Below are positions 23,834-32,766 of a stretch of DNA of 33,451 bases, piece by piece. The position numbers and the translations under genes are program-made. Position 1 is the first letter of the stretch; each line of letters begins with the position of its first letter. Origin of the DNA: Deltaproteobacteria bacterium (GTDB lineage: Bacteria; Desulfobacterota; Desulfarculia; Adiutricales; Adiutricaceae); assembly GCA_031278635.1 (NCBI GenBank), contig JAITKA010000130.1, forward strand, positions 1 to 33,451, given 5' to 3'. Below the pieces are notes generated by a model, which saw only the letters and a program-made list of their open reading frames with translations, had not been told where the DNA came from and did no database searches.

Positions 23834-25819
23834 ATGTTTCAAACCCGCCTTACCAAACTGCTTGGCTTTTACGGCCTTCTGACGTCGCTGGTATTTTTGG
23901 TCGCCTGCGTCCCCATGTTCGAGGGGATGGGCCCCGGAAGTTCCCAGGTACCCGTGGCCGCCTCCAGCGAGGCCGACAAGGCTTACGACAGGGGCGATTA
24001 CCGGGCGGCCGCGGCCGGCTACAAAAGGCTCGTGGAGAGCGAGCCAGCGGGCCCCAGAAGGGAGACCCTTTTGGGCATGTACGGCCTTTCCAGCGAAAGG
24101 GCCGGCAATTACCTTCAGGCCGCCACGGCCTACCAGACGTTGATCGCCGAGTTCCCCTCCGGCGAGTACTCCAGGACCGTGAGGCTCAGGATACCCGATC
24201 TCTACATCCTGGCCAACAGGCCGGCCGAGGCCGTGAGCCTGGCCGAGGGCATGTACGCCTCGGAGACGGTCCCGGCCTCCAAGGCGGCGCTCAAGCTTTC
24301 CGAGGGCAGGGCCCAGTACCTGCAGGGCAAGTTCAGGGACGCCCTGATCTCGTTCATCCTGGCCCTGGGCGGGTCCGGCCAGAGGGAGGCCGCCCGGGCC
24401 GGCCTGGAGGCGAGCATGCTGCGCCTCAGCGAGTCCGAGCTCACCGAGGTCCAGCGCCAGTACGGCCAGAACTATCCCGGCCCCGAGGCCAGCTGGTTTT
24501 TGGCCGCGCAGGCGGCCCAGGCCGGGAACCTCGCCCTCTTCACCGAGCGGGTCGATTATTTCAAGCGCTATTTCGGCTCCCACCCCTGGGGCCCGAGACT
24601 CGAGGCCATCAGGATTGACCCCAAATCGCCGGAGGCCAAGGCCCCCGGGACCGACTACGACCCCATGCCCGTCCTGGCCAGCGTGGGGGCCCCCAGGGGG
24701 CCCGGGACGCCCGCCCTGGGGTCCATGGGCGGCCTCAGGGGCCAGGCGGTCATAGGGGCGCTCCTGCCCCTCTCCGACCCGCAGAGCTCCAGGTTCAGCC
24801 AGGACATCCTGGCCGGCCTTAGGATGGCCACGGCCCATCTCAGCCCCAGGGTCACGATCGAGGCCATGGATTCCGGCACCGACGCCTCCACCGTCGTAAG
24901 GCTGGTGAGCGAGGCCGCGGCCAGGCCCGAGGTCCTGGCCCTGGTCGGTCCCCTGACCAGCCGGGAGGCCCTGGCCGCCGCCCAGACGGCCCAGGCCTCG
25001 GGCATCCCGCTCATCACCATCTCCCAGCGGCTGGGCATCACCACCGGCCGGCCCCTGGTCTTCAGGGTTTTTTTGACCCCCAAGCACCAGGCCGAGGCCG
25101 TGGCCCGCTACGCCGTCAGGGAGCTGGGCCTCAGGGACCTGGGCGTCCTCTACCCGGCCGACTCCTACGGCCAGGCCATGCACGGGTTTTTCCTGGCCGA
25201 GGCCCAGCGCCTGGGCGCCCGGGTGGCCGCCACCGATAGCTACGACCCGGCCCAGCGGAACTACGCCGATCCCGTGAACCGCCTCTCCGGCGGCCGATCC
25301 GTCCGGCGGGCCTCGACCTCCTACCAGGCCTCCGTGGGTTTCCAGGCCCTGTTCGTCCCCGACACCGCGGCGTCCATAGCCCAGATCCTGCCGCTGATGG
25401 CCTATAACGACGTGACCCGCATGGTCTACCTGGGGAGCTCCATCTGGCTGACCCCGGACCTGGCCAAAAACTCCGGCCGCTACCTCAAGGGCGCGGTCAT
25501 CCCGGACGCCTTCAATAACCTGAGCAAAAGGCGCGTGGCCATAGCCTTCGGCGAGGCCTTCACCAAGGCCAGCGGCCGGAACGCCGACCAGTTCGCGGCC
25601 TACGGCTACGACGCGGGCGTGGCCCTGTCCGCGGCCTTCGCCGCCGGGGCGGGCTCGAGGACCGAGCTGGTAAACGCCCTCCTGGCCATCAAGCCCTTCG
25701 AGGGGGTCACCGGGCCCTTCGGCTTCGGCCCGGACGGGGACTACCAGGTCGAGCCGCTCATGGTCACCGTGGACGGGACCAGCTTCGAGCTCCTGTCGGA
25801 GCCCTCCCAGTACAGGTGA
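23834..25819 (+). CDS. LpoA/LppC-like outer-membrane lipoprotein (penicillin-binding protein activator family)
   Basis: A 661-residue lipoprotein. Residues 1-25 are a signal peptide with lipobox LVAC (lipidated Cys25). Residues ~45-240 are TPR-like helices (YDRGDYRAAAAGYKRL, GNYLQAATAYQTLI). Residues ~300-655 have the type 1 periplasmic-binding-protein fold (VIGALLPLSDPQSSRFSQDILAGLRMA, ALVGPLTSREALAAAQTAQASGIPLITIS). This layout is that of LpoA, which activates the cell-wall synthase PBP1A from the outer membrane, and the length is close to its 678. The specific partner is inferred. The ATG at 23834 is chosen for GAGG five bases upstream and the lipobox; an upstream frame to 23780 lacks both. 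No aspartate follows the lipidated Cys at +2, consistent with outer-membrane sorting. Confidence 0.88.
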   Translation: MFQTRLTKLLGFYGLLTSLVFLVACVPMFEGMGPGSSQVPVAASSEADKAYDRGDYRAAAAGYKRLVESEPAGPRRETLLGMYGLSSERAGNYLQAATAYQTLIAEFPSGEYSRTVRLRIPDLYILANRPAEAVSLAEGMYASETVPASKAALKLSEGRAQYLQGKFRDALISFILALGGSGQREAARAGLEASMLRLSESELTEVQRQYGQNYPGPEASWFLAAQAAQAGNLALFTERVDYFKRYFGSHPWGPRLEAIRIDPKSPEAKAPGTDYDPMPVLASVGAPRGPGTPALGSMGGLRGQAVIGALLPLSDPQSSRFSQDILAGLRMATAHLSPRVTIEAMDSGTDASTVVRLVSEAAARPEVLALVGPLTSREALAAAQTAQASGIPLITISQRLGITTGRPLVFRVFLTPKHQAEAVARYAVRELGLRDLGVLYPADSYGQAMHGFFLAEAQRLGARVAATDSYDPAQRNYADPVNRLSGGRSVRRASTSYQASVGFQALFVPDTAASIAQILPLMAYNDVTRMVYLGSSIWLTPDLAKNSGRYLKGAVIPDAFNNLSKRRVAIAFGEAFTKASGRNADQFAAYGYDAGVALSAAFAAGAGSRTELVNALLAIKPFEGVTGPFGFGPDGDYQVEPLMVTVDGTSFELLSEPSQYR

Positions 25820-27396
<1,577 letters not shown>

Positions 27397-27413
27397 ACGC
27401 CCCTCACCCCAAC

Positions 27414-27454
27414 AAGGAAAGCCCGGCCGAACGAGCCGGGCTTTCCTTTTTTTT
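27414..27454 (+). terminator. Bidirectional terminator between eno and the MotE-like gene
   Basis: A perfect 14-bp stem AAGGAAAGCCCGGC (27414-27427) and GCCGGGCTTTCCTT (27435-27448), 7-base loop, then six more T. The A residues at the left end give a weaker T-run for the leftward fliJ unit. Confidence 0.93.
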
Positions 27455-27474
27455 CCCCCCGTGGCCACGGGGGC

Positions 27475-28641
27475 TCAGGTGTTCGGCACCTGGGGGGCGG
27501 CCTCCAGGATGGCCTTGGGGTCGATGCGCTGCTCGGATATCGACTTGACCAGCCGCGCCGCCTTGTCCGGGGTGACCATGGCCAAAATCTTCCCGGCGTT
27601 GCTCCCGGGCATGGCCGAGAGGATCGAGACGGCCACGGTGTCGTCCATGCTGCTTATGAGGGTCCCGGCCTGCTCGGGCTTCATGCCCTTGAAGGCGGCC
27701 ACGAGGTGCTGTATCCTCGCGTCCTTGAGCTCCTCGTCTTCCTTCTGTTGCTGCTCCCTTAGGGCCTTCTGCTCGTCCAGGATGGCTTGGTTCCTCGCGA
27801 TCAGGGTGGTCAGCTCGGCGCTGGCCCGCTCCGAGGAGGACAGCTTGGCGTTCACGTCGGCCTCGAGGTTTCTCAGGGCCTCCTCCCTCGCGTTAAGCTG
27901 GGCCTCCCTGCGGTTTAACTCGAATTCCTTGCGCGACAGCTCCTCGGCCTTGGCCGCGTTTTGGGTCGAGGCCTGGCTCGGCAGGTTGGGCGGCAGCGGG
28001 GTGGCTTGCCCACCCGCGGCCGTCCCCGCGGCGCCGGCCGCCTGGGGCGGCGCGCCAACAGGCCTCTGGGCCGGCGTCTGGGCGGGCCTTTGGGCCGAGG
28101 GCGGCCTCTGGGGGTTCCTGAGGTCCTCCTCGCCCGGGGGCAGGGGTATGACCGCGTCGGCGGCGGCCAGGGCCATCAAGGGGGCCGAGGCCGAGGCGAG
28201 GACGGCGGCCCCGGAGGCCATGGAGCCGGTGGTCAGGTAACCCAGGGCCGCGGGCCCGGCCGCCGAGGCGGCGACCGTCGGCGGGGCGGCCGCGGCCGGC
28301 CTGGCCTTGGCCTCGGCCGGGCTGGGCCCGACCGGCAATGGGCCGCCCGCCGACTTAAGGTACAGGCCCGAGACGATGAGCCTTGCCACCAGGCCGAACA
28401 GGGCCACCAACAAAAGGACCCGCAGGAGCGTGAGGCTCAGGCCCTTTTTCCTGGGCTTGGCCACGATCTCGGCGGGCAGGGGCGGGGCCGGCTCAAGGCC
28501 GGGGAGGTAGGTATCGGCCTCAACCTTGCCGGGGGGGTTTCGCCTGGGCGGGGCCGGCTTGGGCGGGGCCGCCGCGGGCCTGCCCAGGGGCGCCCTAGCT
28601 GGTTTGGCGTAGGTTCTGGTCGTCCTTGTCTGGGTCAGCAT
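27475..28641 (-). CDS. MotE-like flagellar protein (MgtE-N-type C-terminal domain)
   Basis: A 388-residue protein. Residues 1-65 are Pro/Arg-rich and cytoplasmic. A membrane helix lies at ~68-92 (LSLTLLRVLLLVALFGLVARLIV minus edges). Ala/Pro-rich linkers reach ~230, a coiled coil rich in Glu, Arg and Ala spans ~233-320, and residues ~325-385 (AAFKGMKPEQAGTLISSMDD, AVSILSAMPGSNAGKILAMV) match the MgtE N-terminal-like domain of MotE, a periplasmic chaperone of the motility stator MotC in some alphaproteobacteria. A stator role here is inferred from the fold and from the fliJ neighbour. A strong GGAGG precedes the ATG by six bases. The start overlaps the end of fliJ by 47 bases, so they are translated together. 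Confidence 0.8.
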   Translation of the reverse strand: MLTQTRTTRTYAKPARAPLGRPAAAPPKPAPPRRNPPGKVEADTYLPGLEPAPPLPAEIVAKPRKKGLSLTLLRVLLLVALFGLVARLIVSGLYLKSAGGPLPVGPSPAEAKARPAAAAPPTVAASAAGPAALGYLTTGSMASGAAVLASASAPLMALAAADAVIPLPPGEEDLRNPQRPPSAQRPAQTPAQRPVGAPPQAAGAAGTAAGGQATPLPPNLPSQASTQNAAKAEELSRKEFELNRREAQLNAREEALRNLEADVNAKLSSSERASAELTTLIARNQAILDEQKALREQQQKEDEELKDARIQHLVAAFKGMKPEQAGTLISSMDDTVAVSILSAMPGSNAGKILAMVTPDKAARLVKSISEQRIDPKAILEAAPQVPNT

Positions 28642-29098
28642 CCGGCTCCTCCAAATCTTTCCTGGCCCTCGAAAGCGCGGCCAACTCTTCCATCTGGTCC
28701 TGCTCGCTTTTAAGCTCGTCCGCCCTCCAGGCCAGTTTTTTGTTTTCCTTGAATTTTTCCATGATACGGCGGTCGGTCACGGCCTTTCTCAGGGCCAGCC
28801 TTTCCTTGGCTTCCTCGCGGCGGCTCAGGGCCAACAGCTCCAACAGCCTTTTGATCTCTTTCCTAAGTTTTTCCTGGTACCCGCTATACATCAGAAGGAG
28901 CGGTCCCGTTATCCGGCCCTGGGCCGTAAGTTCCGATATCTCGTCGGCCATCTCGGCCAGCTTAAGGTGACAGGCGTTTATCTGGTCCTCCAGCTCCCTT
29001 ATGCTGGAGAGCCTCTTGGCCAGCTTGACCGCCGCCTCTTCCTCCCTGCGCTTCCTCAGGCTTATCATGAACTCGAGCCTGAACCTGAACCGGGCCAT
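28595..29098 (-). CDS. fliJ: Flagellar export chaperone FliJ
   Basis: A 167-residue, almost entirely alpha-helical coiled-coil protein with the FliJ start MARFRFRLEFMISLRKRREEEAAVKLAKR and a highly charged body (EELxxLSRR, KEN KKLAWRADELKSEQDQMEELAALSR). FliJ is the stalk-like part of the flagellar type III export ATPase FliI and helps couple ATP to export. The second of two close ATGs (29098) is preferred because GGAAGG is six bases before it. It overlaps the MotE-like gene. A perfect sigma-54 promoter lies 66 bases upstream, so the pair belongs to the sigma-54 flagellar class. fliI is not in the window. Confidence 0.88.
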   Translation of the reverse strand: MARFRFRLEFMISLRKRREEEAAVKLAKRLSSIRELEDQINACHLKLAEMADEISELTAQGRITGPLLLMYSGYQEKLRKEIKRLLELLALSRREEAKERLALRKAVTDRRIMEKFKENKKLAWRADELKSEQDQMEELAALSRARKDLEEPDADPDKDDQNLRQTS

Positions 29099-29163
29099 GG
29101 CCATCCTTCCGCTCCGGCCCCGCCCCCCATGGGGGGCCCGGCCCCTGACTTGACCCTGGAAGC

Positions 29164-29179
29164 AGCAAGTTCCGTGCCA
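29164..29179 (-). promoter_or_regulatory. Sigma-54 promoter of the fliJ-motE unit
   Basis: The minus strand reads TGGCACG-GAAC-TTGCT (29179-29164). This is an exact match to the RpoN consensus, with GG and GC ten bases apart. Transcription would begin near 29153, 55 bases before fliJ. An enhancer-binding regulator of the FlgR/FleQ type is expected; its gene is not here. Confidence 0.9.
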
Positions 29180-29200
29180 TAAAATGGCGCGCCCCCGGGC

Positions 29201-29647
29201 TCACTCCTCGGTATATTCCTTGCCGATTTCCTTGAGCTCGTCGTTTCGCCTATCGGTCGCCCCGGCCACGTCCCTGGCCCTGTTGATGGTCCTGGCCGGG
29301 TTGAGGGCCGGGGACTGGGTCCTGATCTCCTCCACGGTCATGGGGCCGCCCCCGACGTTCCCGCCGGCCGGCGGGGGGGGCGCCGCGTCTTCCCGCCCCC
29401 CGCGGGACAGGAAGAATATGACGAAGGCCAAAACGATGACCACCGCCGCCCCGCCGGCCAAAAGCGCGAGCCGGTTGCGGCCCGTGCCGGAATCCGGGCC
29501 CGAAACCGTCCCGGCCAAGGCGGGCCCTGGCTTTTGCCCGGTCCTGAAATTATAGGCGCAAGCCGGGCACGTCTCGGCGGGCAGGGCCACGCCTTGCCCG
29601 CAGCCTGGGCAGCGGATGCTGGGTACGTTGGGGTTATTCTCTGCCAT
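29201..29647 (-). CDS. Zinc-ribbon membrane protein of unknown function
   Basis: A 148-residue protein. Residues 13-30 form a zinc ribbon (CPGC ... CPAC). A Pro/Gly linker leads to a membrane helix at ~60-80 (LALLAGGAAVVIVLAFVIFF), then a Pro/Gly-rich segment and an acidic, helical C-terminus (RRNDELKEIGKEYTEE). Zinc ribbon plus one helix is a common bacterial layout with no fixed role. GGAGG precedes the start. It lies 30 bases downstream of the binding-protein gene, so they are likely one operon, separate from fliJ, whose sigma-54 promoter starts 22 bases beyond its stop. Confidence 0.75.
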   Translation of the reverse strand: MAENNPNVPSIRCPGCGQGVALPAETCPACAYNFRTGQKPGPALAGTVSGPDSGTGRNRLALLAGGAAVVIVLAFVIFFLSRGGREDAAPPPPAGGNVGGGPMTVEEIRTQSPALNPARTINRARDVAGATDRRNDELKEIGKEYTEE

Positions 29648-29677
29648 GGTTTTCCTCCAGGCGTTGGGCTGGCCGCC

Positions 29678-30805
29678 TCAATTGTCGGCCGGCACCCAGC
29701 CCCAGTTGGCCGTGGCCACGGCCAGATAGGCGGAGCCCTTGGGGGATGGGCCGGTCCTGAAGCCCCGGGCGAAAAGGAGGGTCCCGCCCGTGTCGACCGC
29801 CTCGATGGCCTGCCTAAGCTCCTTGGCCCGCCCGCCCGGCGGGGCGCTCACCAAGGCCCGGATCAGCACCTGGGCCTGGGCCAGCCCCATGTAGGCCTGG
29901 TAGTCCAGGGTCAGGCCCCTGGGCCCGTATTTGTAGAGGACGGCGTCGTAGGACTGGGTCAGGGGCGACTTGGGGTACAGGACCGAGGGGAACACCATGC
30001 CCTCCCATAGGCCCCCGGTCATCTCGGTCACCTCAAGGCCCGGCGAGTTGAGCGAGTTGGTCATCCACAGCACGTCATCGGGCAGCCTGTTTTTTATGGT
30101 CCTGACTATGGCCGCCGCCGGCCCGGTCGGGAGCCACAAAATGATCCCGCCTATGCCCATGGCCTGCCGCTCCAGCTCCCCCCAGTTGCGGAAATTGGTG
30201 GGGAGGGGGACCGGGATGAGGCCGATGCCCTCGGAACTGGCCAGCTTCGCGGCGTATTCGCGCTCCTTCTCCCCGGCCGGGGTCCGGTAGTGGATGAACA
30301 GAAGCGAGCCCTCGGGGCCCAGCCTTTTCCTGGCGAAGGCTATCAGCAGATCCAGCTCGTGCTCGGCCGTCGGGAGGATGCCTATCGGGTCGTCCTCCCG
30401 GCCCTGGTATATGTCGGATCTGTTGGTCCAGGGCCCGAACCAGGTCATCCCCGTGCGCCTGAAATAATCGGCCGTGGCCCCCGACTTGGAACTGGCCGCC
30501 CCGCCCACGGCCAGGTCCGGCTGGATTTGCCGCATGACCGTGTTGAGGCGGGCGGGAAAGTCGACTATCCCGTCGTCGATCTCCTGGGAGTAAATGTCAA
30601 TGGGTACCCCGTCCGCGCCCTCGTACAGATTGATGAAACTAAGCATGGCCTTTAAGCCACACAAGTAGTCGTATGAGAGCGCTTGGGGGCCTAACGGGGA
30701 AGCCCAGGATATGATTTTCCAGTGCTTGTCATCTGCGGGGAGCGGGGAAGTCGTGAAACCGAAAAGAACAAGGGCCATCAACGTGGCCAAAATCCCTTTA
30801 GCCAA
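29678..30805 (-). CDS. Periplasmic ligand-binding protein, type 1 fold (branched-chain amino-acid receptor-like)
   Basis: A 375-residue exported protein. From the chosen TTG start the N-terminus is a standard signal peptide (AKGILATLMALVLFGFTTSPLPA). The mature part has the Leu/Ile/Val-receptor layout: a first lobe with YDYLCGLKAMLSFINLY, AVGGAASSKS and YFRRTGMTWFGPW, then a second lobe with RNWGELERQAMGIGGIILWLP, and TQSYDAVLYKYGPRG. The ligand is unknown. The ABC permeases and ATPases usual for uptake are absent, so it may instead be a sensor input or an orphan. The TTG at 30805 has GGAGGG eight bases upstream, while the ATGs at 30829 and 30820 put acidic residues into the signal peptide; those starts remain possible. 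Confidence 0.8.
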   Translation of the reverse strand: MAKGILATLMALVLFGFTTSPLPADDKHWKIISWASPLGPQALSYDYLCGLKAMLSFINLYEGADGVPIDIYSQEIDDGIVDFPARLNTVMRQIQPDLAVGGAASSKSGATADYFRRTGMTWFGPWTNRSDIYQGREDDPIGILPTAEHELDLLIAFARKRLGPEGSLLFIHYRTPAGEKEREYAAKLASSEGIGLIPVPLPTNFRNWGELERQAMGIGGIILWLPTGPAAAIVRTIKNRLPDDVLWMTNSLNSPGLEVTEMTGGLWEGMVFPSVLYPKSPLTQSYDAVLYKYGPRGLTLDYQAYMGLAQAQVLIRALVSAPPGGRAKELRQAIEAVDTGGTLLFARGFRTGPSPKGSAYLAVATANWGWVPADN

Positions 30806-31405
30806 ATCATGTCCCTCCATTTTTATCATTGAACCCCATAGGGGGATGGAATAATTTAGCCAGAACCCGGATTAGTCTACTCATACTATGATACCAAAAA
30901 CATGAAAAATTTTCAAATTTTACTTATTTAGGCTTATTATTTGGCGACAAATTATCGATTGACCAGCCAAAAGGCCATTATTTTTCGCGCCCCCGTCACG
31001 GCCTAGCCAACACCTGGTTTTGCCTAAGCCGTGACGGGGGAGGAAATTCGCATCTTTTCAACCATATTTTGCCACCCTATCGGTATCGAATATCACTTAC
31101 GAATTACCGCCGGCCAATAAAACGATGGACGATTACATAACGATATTAAAAATTTAACCGTTATGCCAACCCGATAGGGCGCGAAAAAAATATAGTGGGG
31201 AAACGTTACCTCGTGGCCATTAAATTATAGTAAGCCAAGGGCCAAAAAACAAGTATCCCCGCCAATCCGCCATTTCGCCCGCGGCCCTTGACAAGCGCCT
31301 GGCCGGTGATTATCTTCATAAGTGTTTTTTATGGTCTTGGCGTCCAAGGGCCCCCGTCCCGGCCCCCCGTTAGCCGCCTTTATGCCTCTATAATGGGTAA
31401 CTATC
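30806..31405. other. Divergent intergenic region with two inverted repeats
   Basis: A 13-base inverted pair CCCCCGTCACGGC (30990-31002) and GCCGTGACGGGGG (31028-31040), 25 bases apart, and a second pair CCCTATCGG (31075-31083) and CCGATAGGG (31170-31178). The surrounding bases are AT-rich. The rightward promoter at 31288 lies at its end. No gene is supported; the 95-codon frames in the right part lie antisense or out of phase to the secreted-protein gene. Confidence 0.5.
31288..31316 (+). promoter_or_regulatory. Sigma-70 promoter of the secreted LprI-like gene
   Basis: TTGACA (31288-31293), a 17-base spacer and TATCTT (31311-31316). The start point would be near 31323, with a leader of ~83 bases. 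A second TATAAT (31389-31394) lies too near the start codon and has no -35. Confidence 0.7.
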
Positions 31406-32257
31406 ATGAAGAAGGCCAGTTCGTTTTTGCTATTTGCCTTGCTCGCCGTGGCCCTTTGCCTCCCGCCCGGCCAGGCGGCCATGGCCCAGTCATCTTTCAA
31501 GCCCCTGAGCAACGACGAGTACGAGTTCTACGTCTCCCGCTACCCCCATTACGCGGCGGCCGAGGAGAGGCTTAACCGGGCCTGGAAGAACCTGAAACTG
31601 GCCTCGCCCCAAGACCGCCAGGACGCCTACCTAAAAGATCAGCGCAACTGGGTCAAAAACGGCCGCCACCTCCGGGCCGGCCAGCTCCACGGGCAATCCC
31701 ATTCCAGGGTGGACGCCTTCACCCTCGCGACCGAGGAGCGGGCCGACTACCTCGAGGAGGCGGTGGCCAGGGAGTCCGGTAACCTCAGAACCCCCCCGCC
31801 CAGGGTCCCCATACAGGTCCACCCCAGCCCCTTCATCGGGACCTGGAACAGGACGGGCGTGCCCCGGTGGTATCAGGGGACCATCGAGATCGACCGCGTG
31901 ACCGACGACCATTTGGTCTTTTCCTTTTTCGGCATGAGAGAGCAAAATACCGGCGAGCTGCGGGAAAGCGCCTACTTCGAATCCCCCAACGTGGCCGTCT
32001 ACCGGGAGCGCGACAGCCAAGGCGCAATCCACGAGGTTCGCTTCACCCTCAGGAACCAAACCCTCTCGGTCAGTGGCGACCCGCCCTTCGGCACCTTCGG
32101 CCTCGGCGTTTCCATGGAGGGCCGGTACGTCCAGGGGCCGCCCCGCTACGATGACCCCGAGCCCGGGCCCGGGCCCGCGCCCGCGCCCGCCCCCGAGCCG
32201 GAATCGCGCCGCAAAGCCCTCAACATGACCCTGCCCGGGGTCCTGAATAAATTTTAG
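31406..32257 (+). CDS. Secreted protein with an LprI-like N-terminal domain
   Basis: A 283-residue exported protein. The first ~27 residues are a clear signal peptide (KKASSFLLFALLAVALCLPPGQAAMA). Residues ~36-120 resemble the LprI / DUF1311 family (AAEERLNRAWKNLKLASPQDRQDAYLKDQRNWVKN ... TEERADYLEEA), proteins linked to lysozyme inhibition, but the two usual Cys are missing, so this is a weak match. Residues ~142-245 look like a beta-sandwich or barrel (GTWNRTGVPRWYQGTIEI). A Pro/Glu tract follows (PGPGPAPAPAPEPE) before a short basic end. The ribosome site is weak (GGGT). It is followed 139 bases later by the SCP2-domain gene. Confidence 0.72.
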   Translation: MKKASSFLLFALLAVALCLPPGQAAMAQSSFKPLSNDEYEFYVSRYPHYAAAEERLNRAWKNLKLASPQDRQDAYLKDQRNWVKNGRHLRAGQLHGQSHSRVDAFTLATEERADYLEEAVARESGNLRTPPPRVPIQVHPSPFIGTWNRTGVPRWYQGTIEIDRVTDDHLVFSFFGMREQNTGELRESAYFESPNVAVYRERDSQGAIHEVRFTLRNQTLSVSGDPPFGTFGLGVSMEGRYVQGPPRYDDPEPGPGPAPAPAPEPESRRKALNMTLPGVLNKF

Positions 32258-32396
32258 GCCGCTCCCCCCGGCCCCGGCCAGGGGCCCCCCGGGGCATTTC
32301 GCATAAACGACGGGCCCAAGACCCTGCCGGCCTCCCGGCAACCGAGGCCCATTACCTCCCCGCGACCACGGCCGGGGTTCCCTTGGGGTTATTTCC

Positions 32397-32726
32397 ATGA
32401 CCTTGGATGAGCTTTACGAAACGATGCTGGGAAAAGCCAGCGAGATAGAGTTAACGCAACCGGCCTCGGCGGCCATAGTGGTGGAGATCACCGGCGACGA
32501 TCCAAGGGTATGGCAAGTGGACGTCGTGGGTACCAAGCTCGCCGTCAAGGAGGGCCAGACGGAGGGCCAAGATCCGTCCCTTAAAATCGTCACCAGCGGC
32601 GACGTGCTCCTGAAGGTGGCCTCCAACAAAATGAAACCGGCCACGGCCTTTTTTACCGGCAAGATAAAGGTCAAGGGTGACATGGCCCTGCTCTCCCACC
32701 TAAAAACCCTCTGGCCCCAAACCTAA
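32397..32726 (+). CDS. SCP2 sterol-carrier domain protein
   Basis: A 109-residue single-domain protein of the SCP2 family. The core pattern is visible: AAIVVEITGDDPRVWQVDVVG, then PSLKIVTSGDVLLKVASNKM, then PATAFFTGKIKVKGDMALLSHL, which is the most conserved segment. These small cytosolic proteins hold hydrophobic ligands such as fatty acyl chains in a tunnel; the ligand is unknown. The ribosome site is unclear (GGGG about eleven bases upstream). It ends 40 bases before the repeat array. Confidence 0.87.
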   Translation: MTLDELYETMLGKASEIELTQPASAAIVVEITGDDPRVWQVDVVGTKLAVKEGQTEGQDPSLKIVTSGDVLLKVASNKMKPATAFFTGKIKVKGDMALLSHLKTLWPQT

Positions 32727-32766
32727 TCCCCCTTCCGCCGGACGGGCATGACCCTGGCCATACCCG

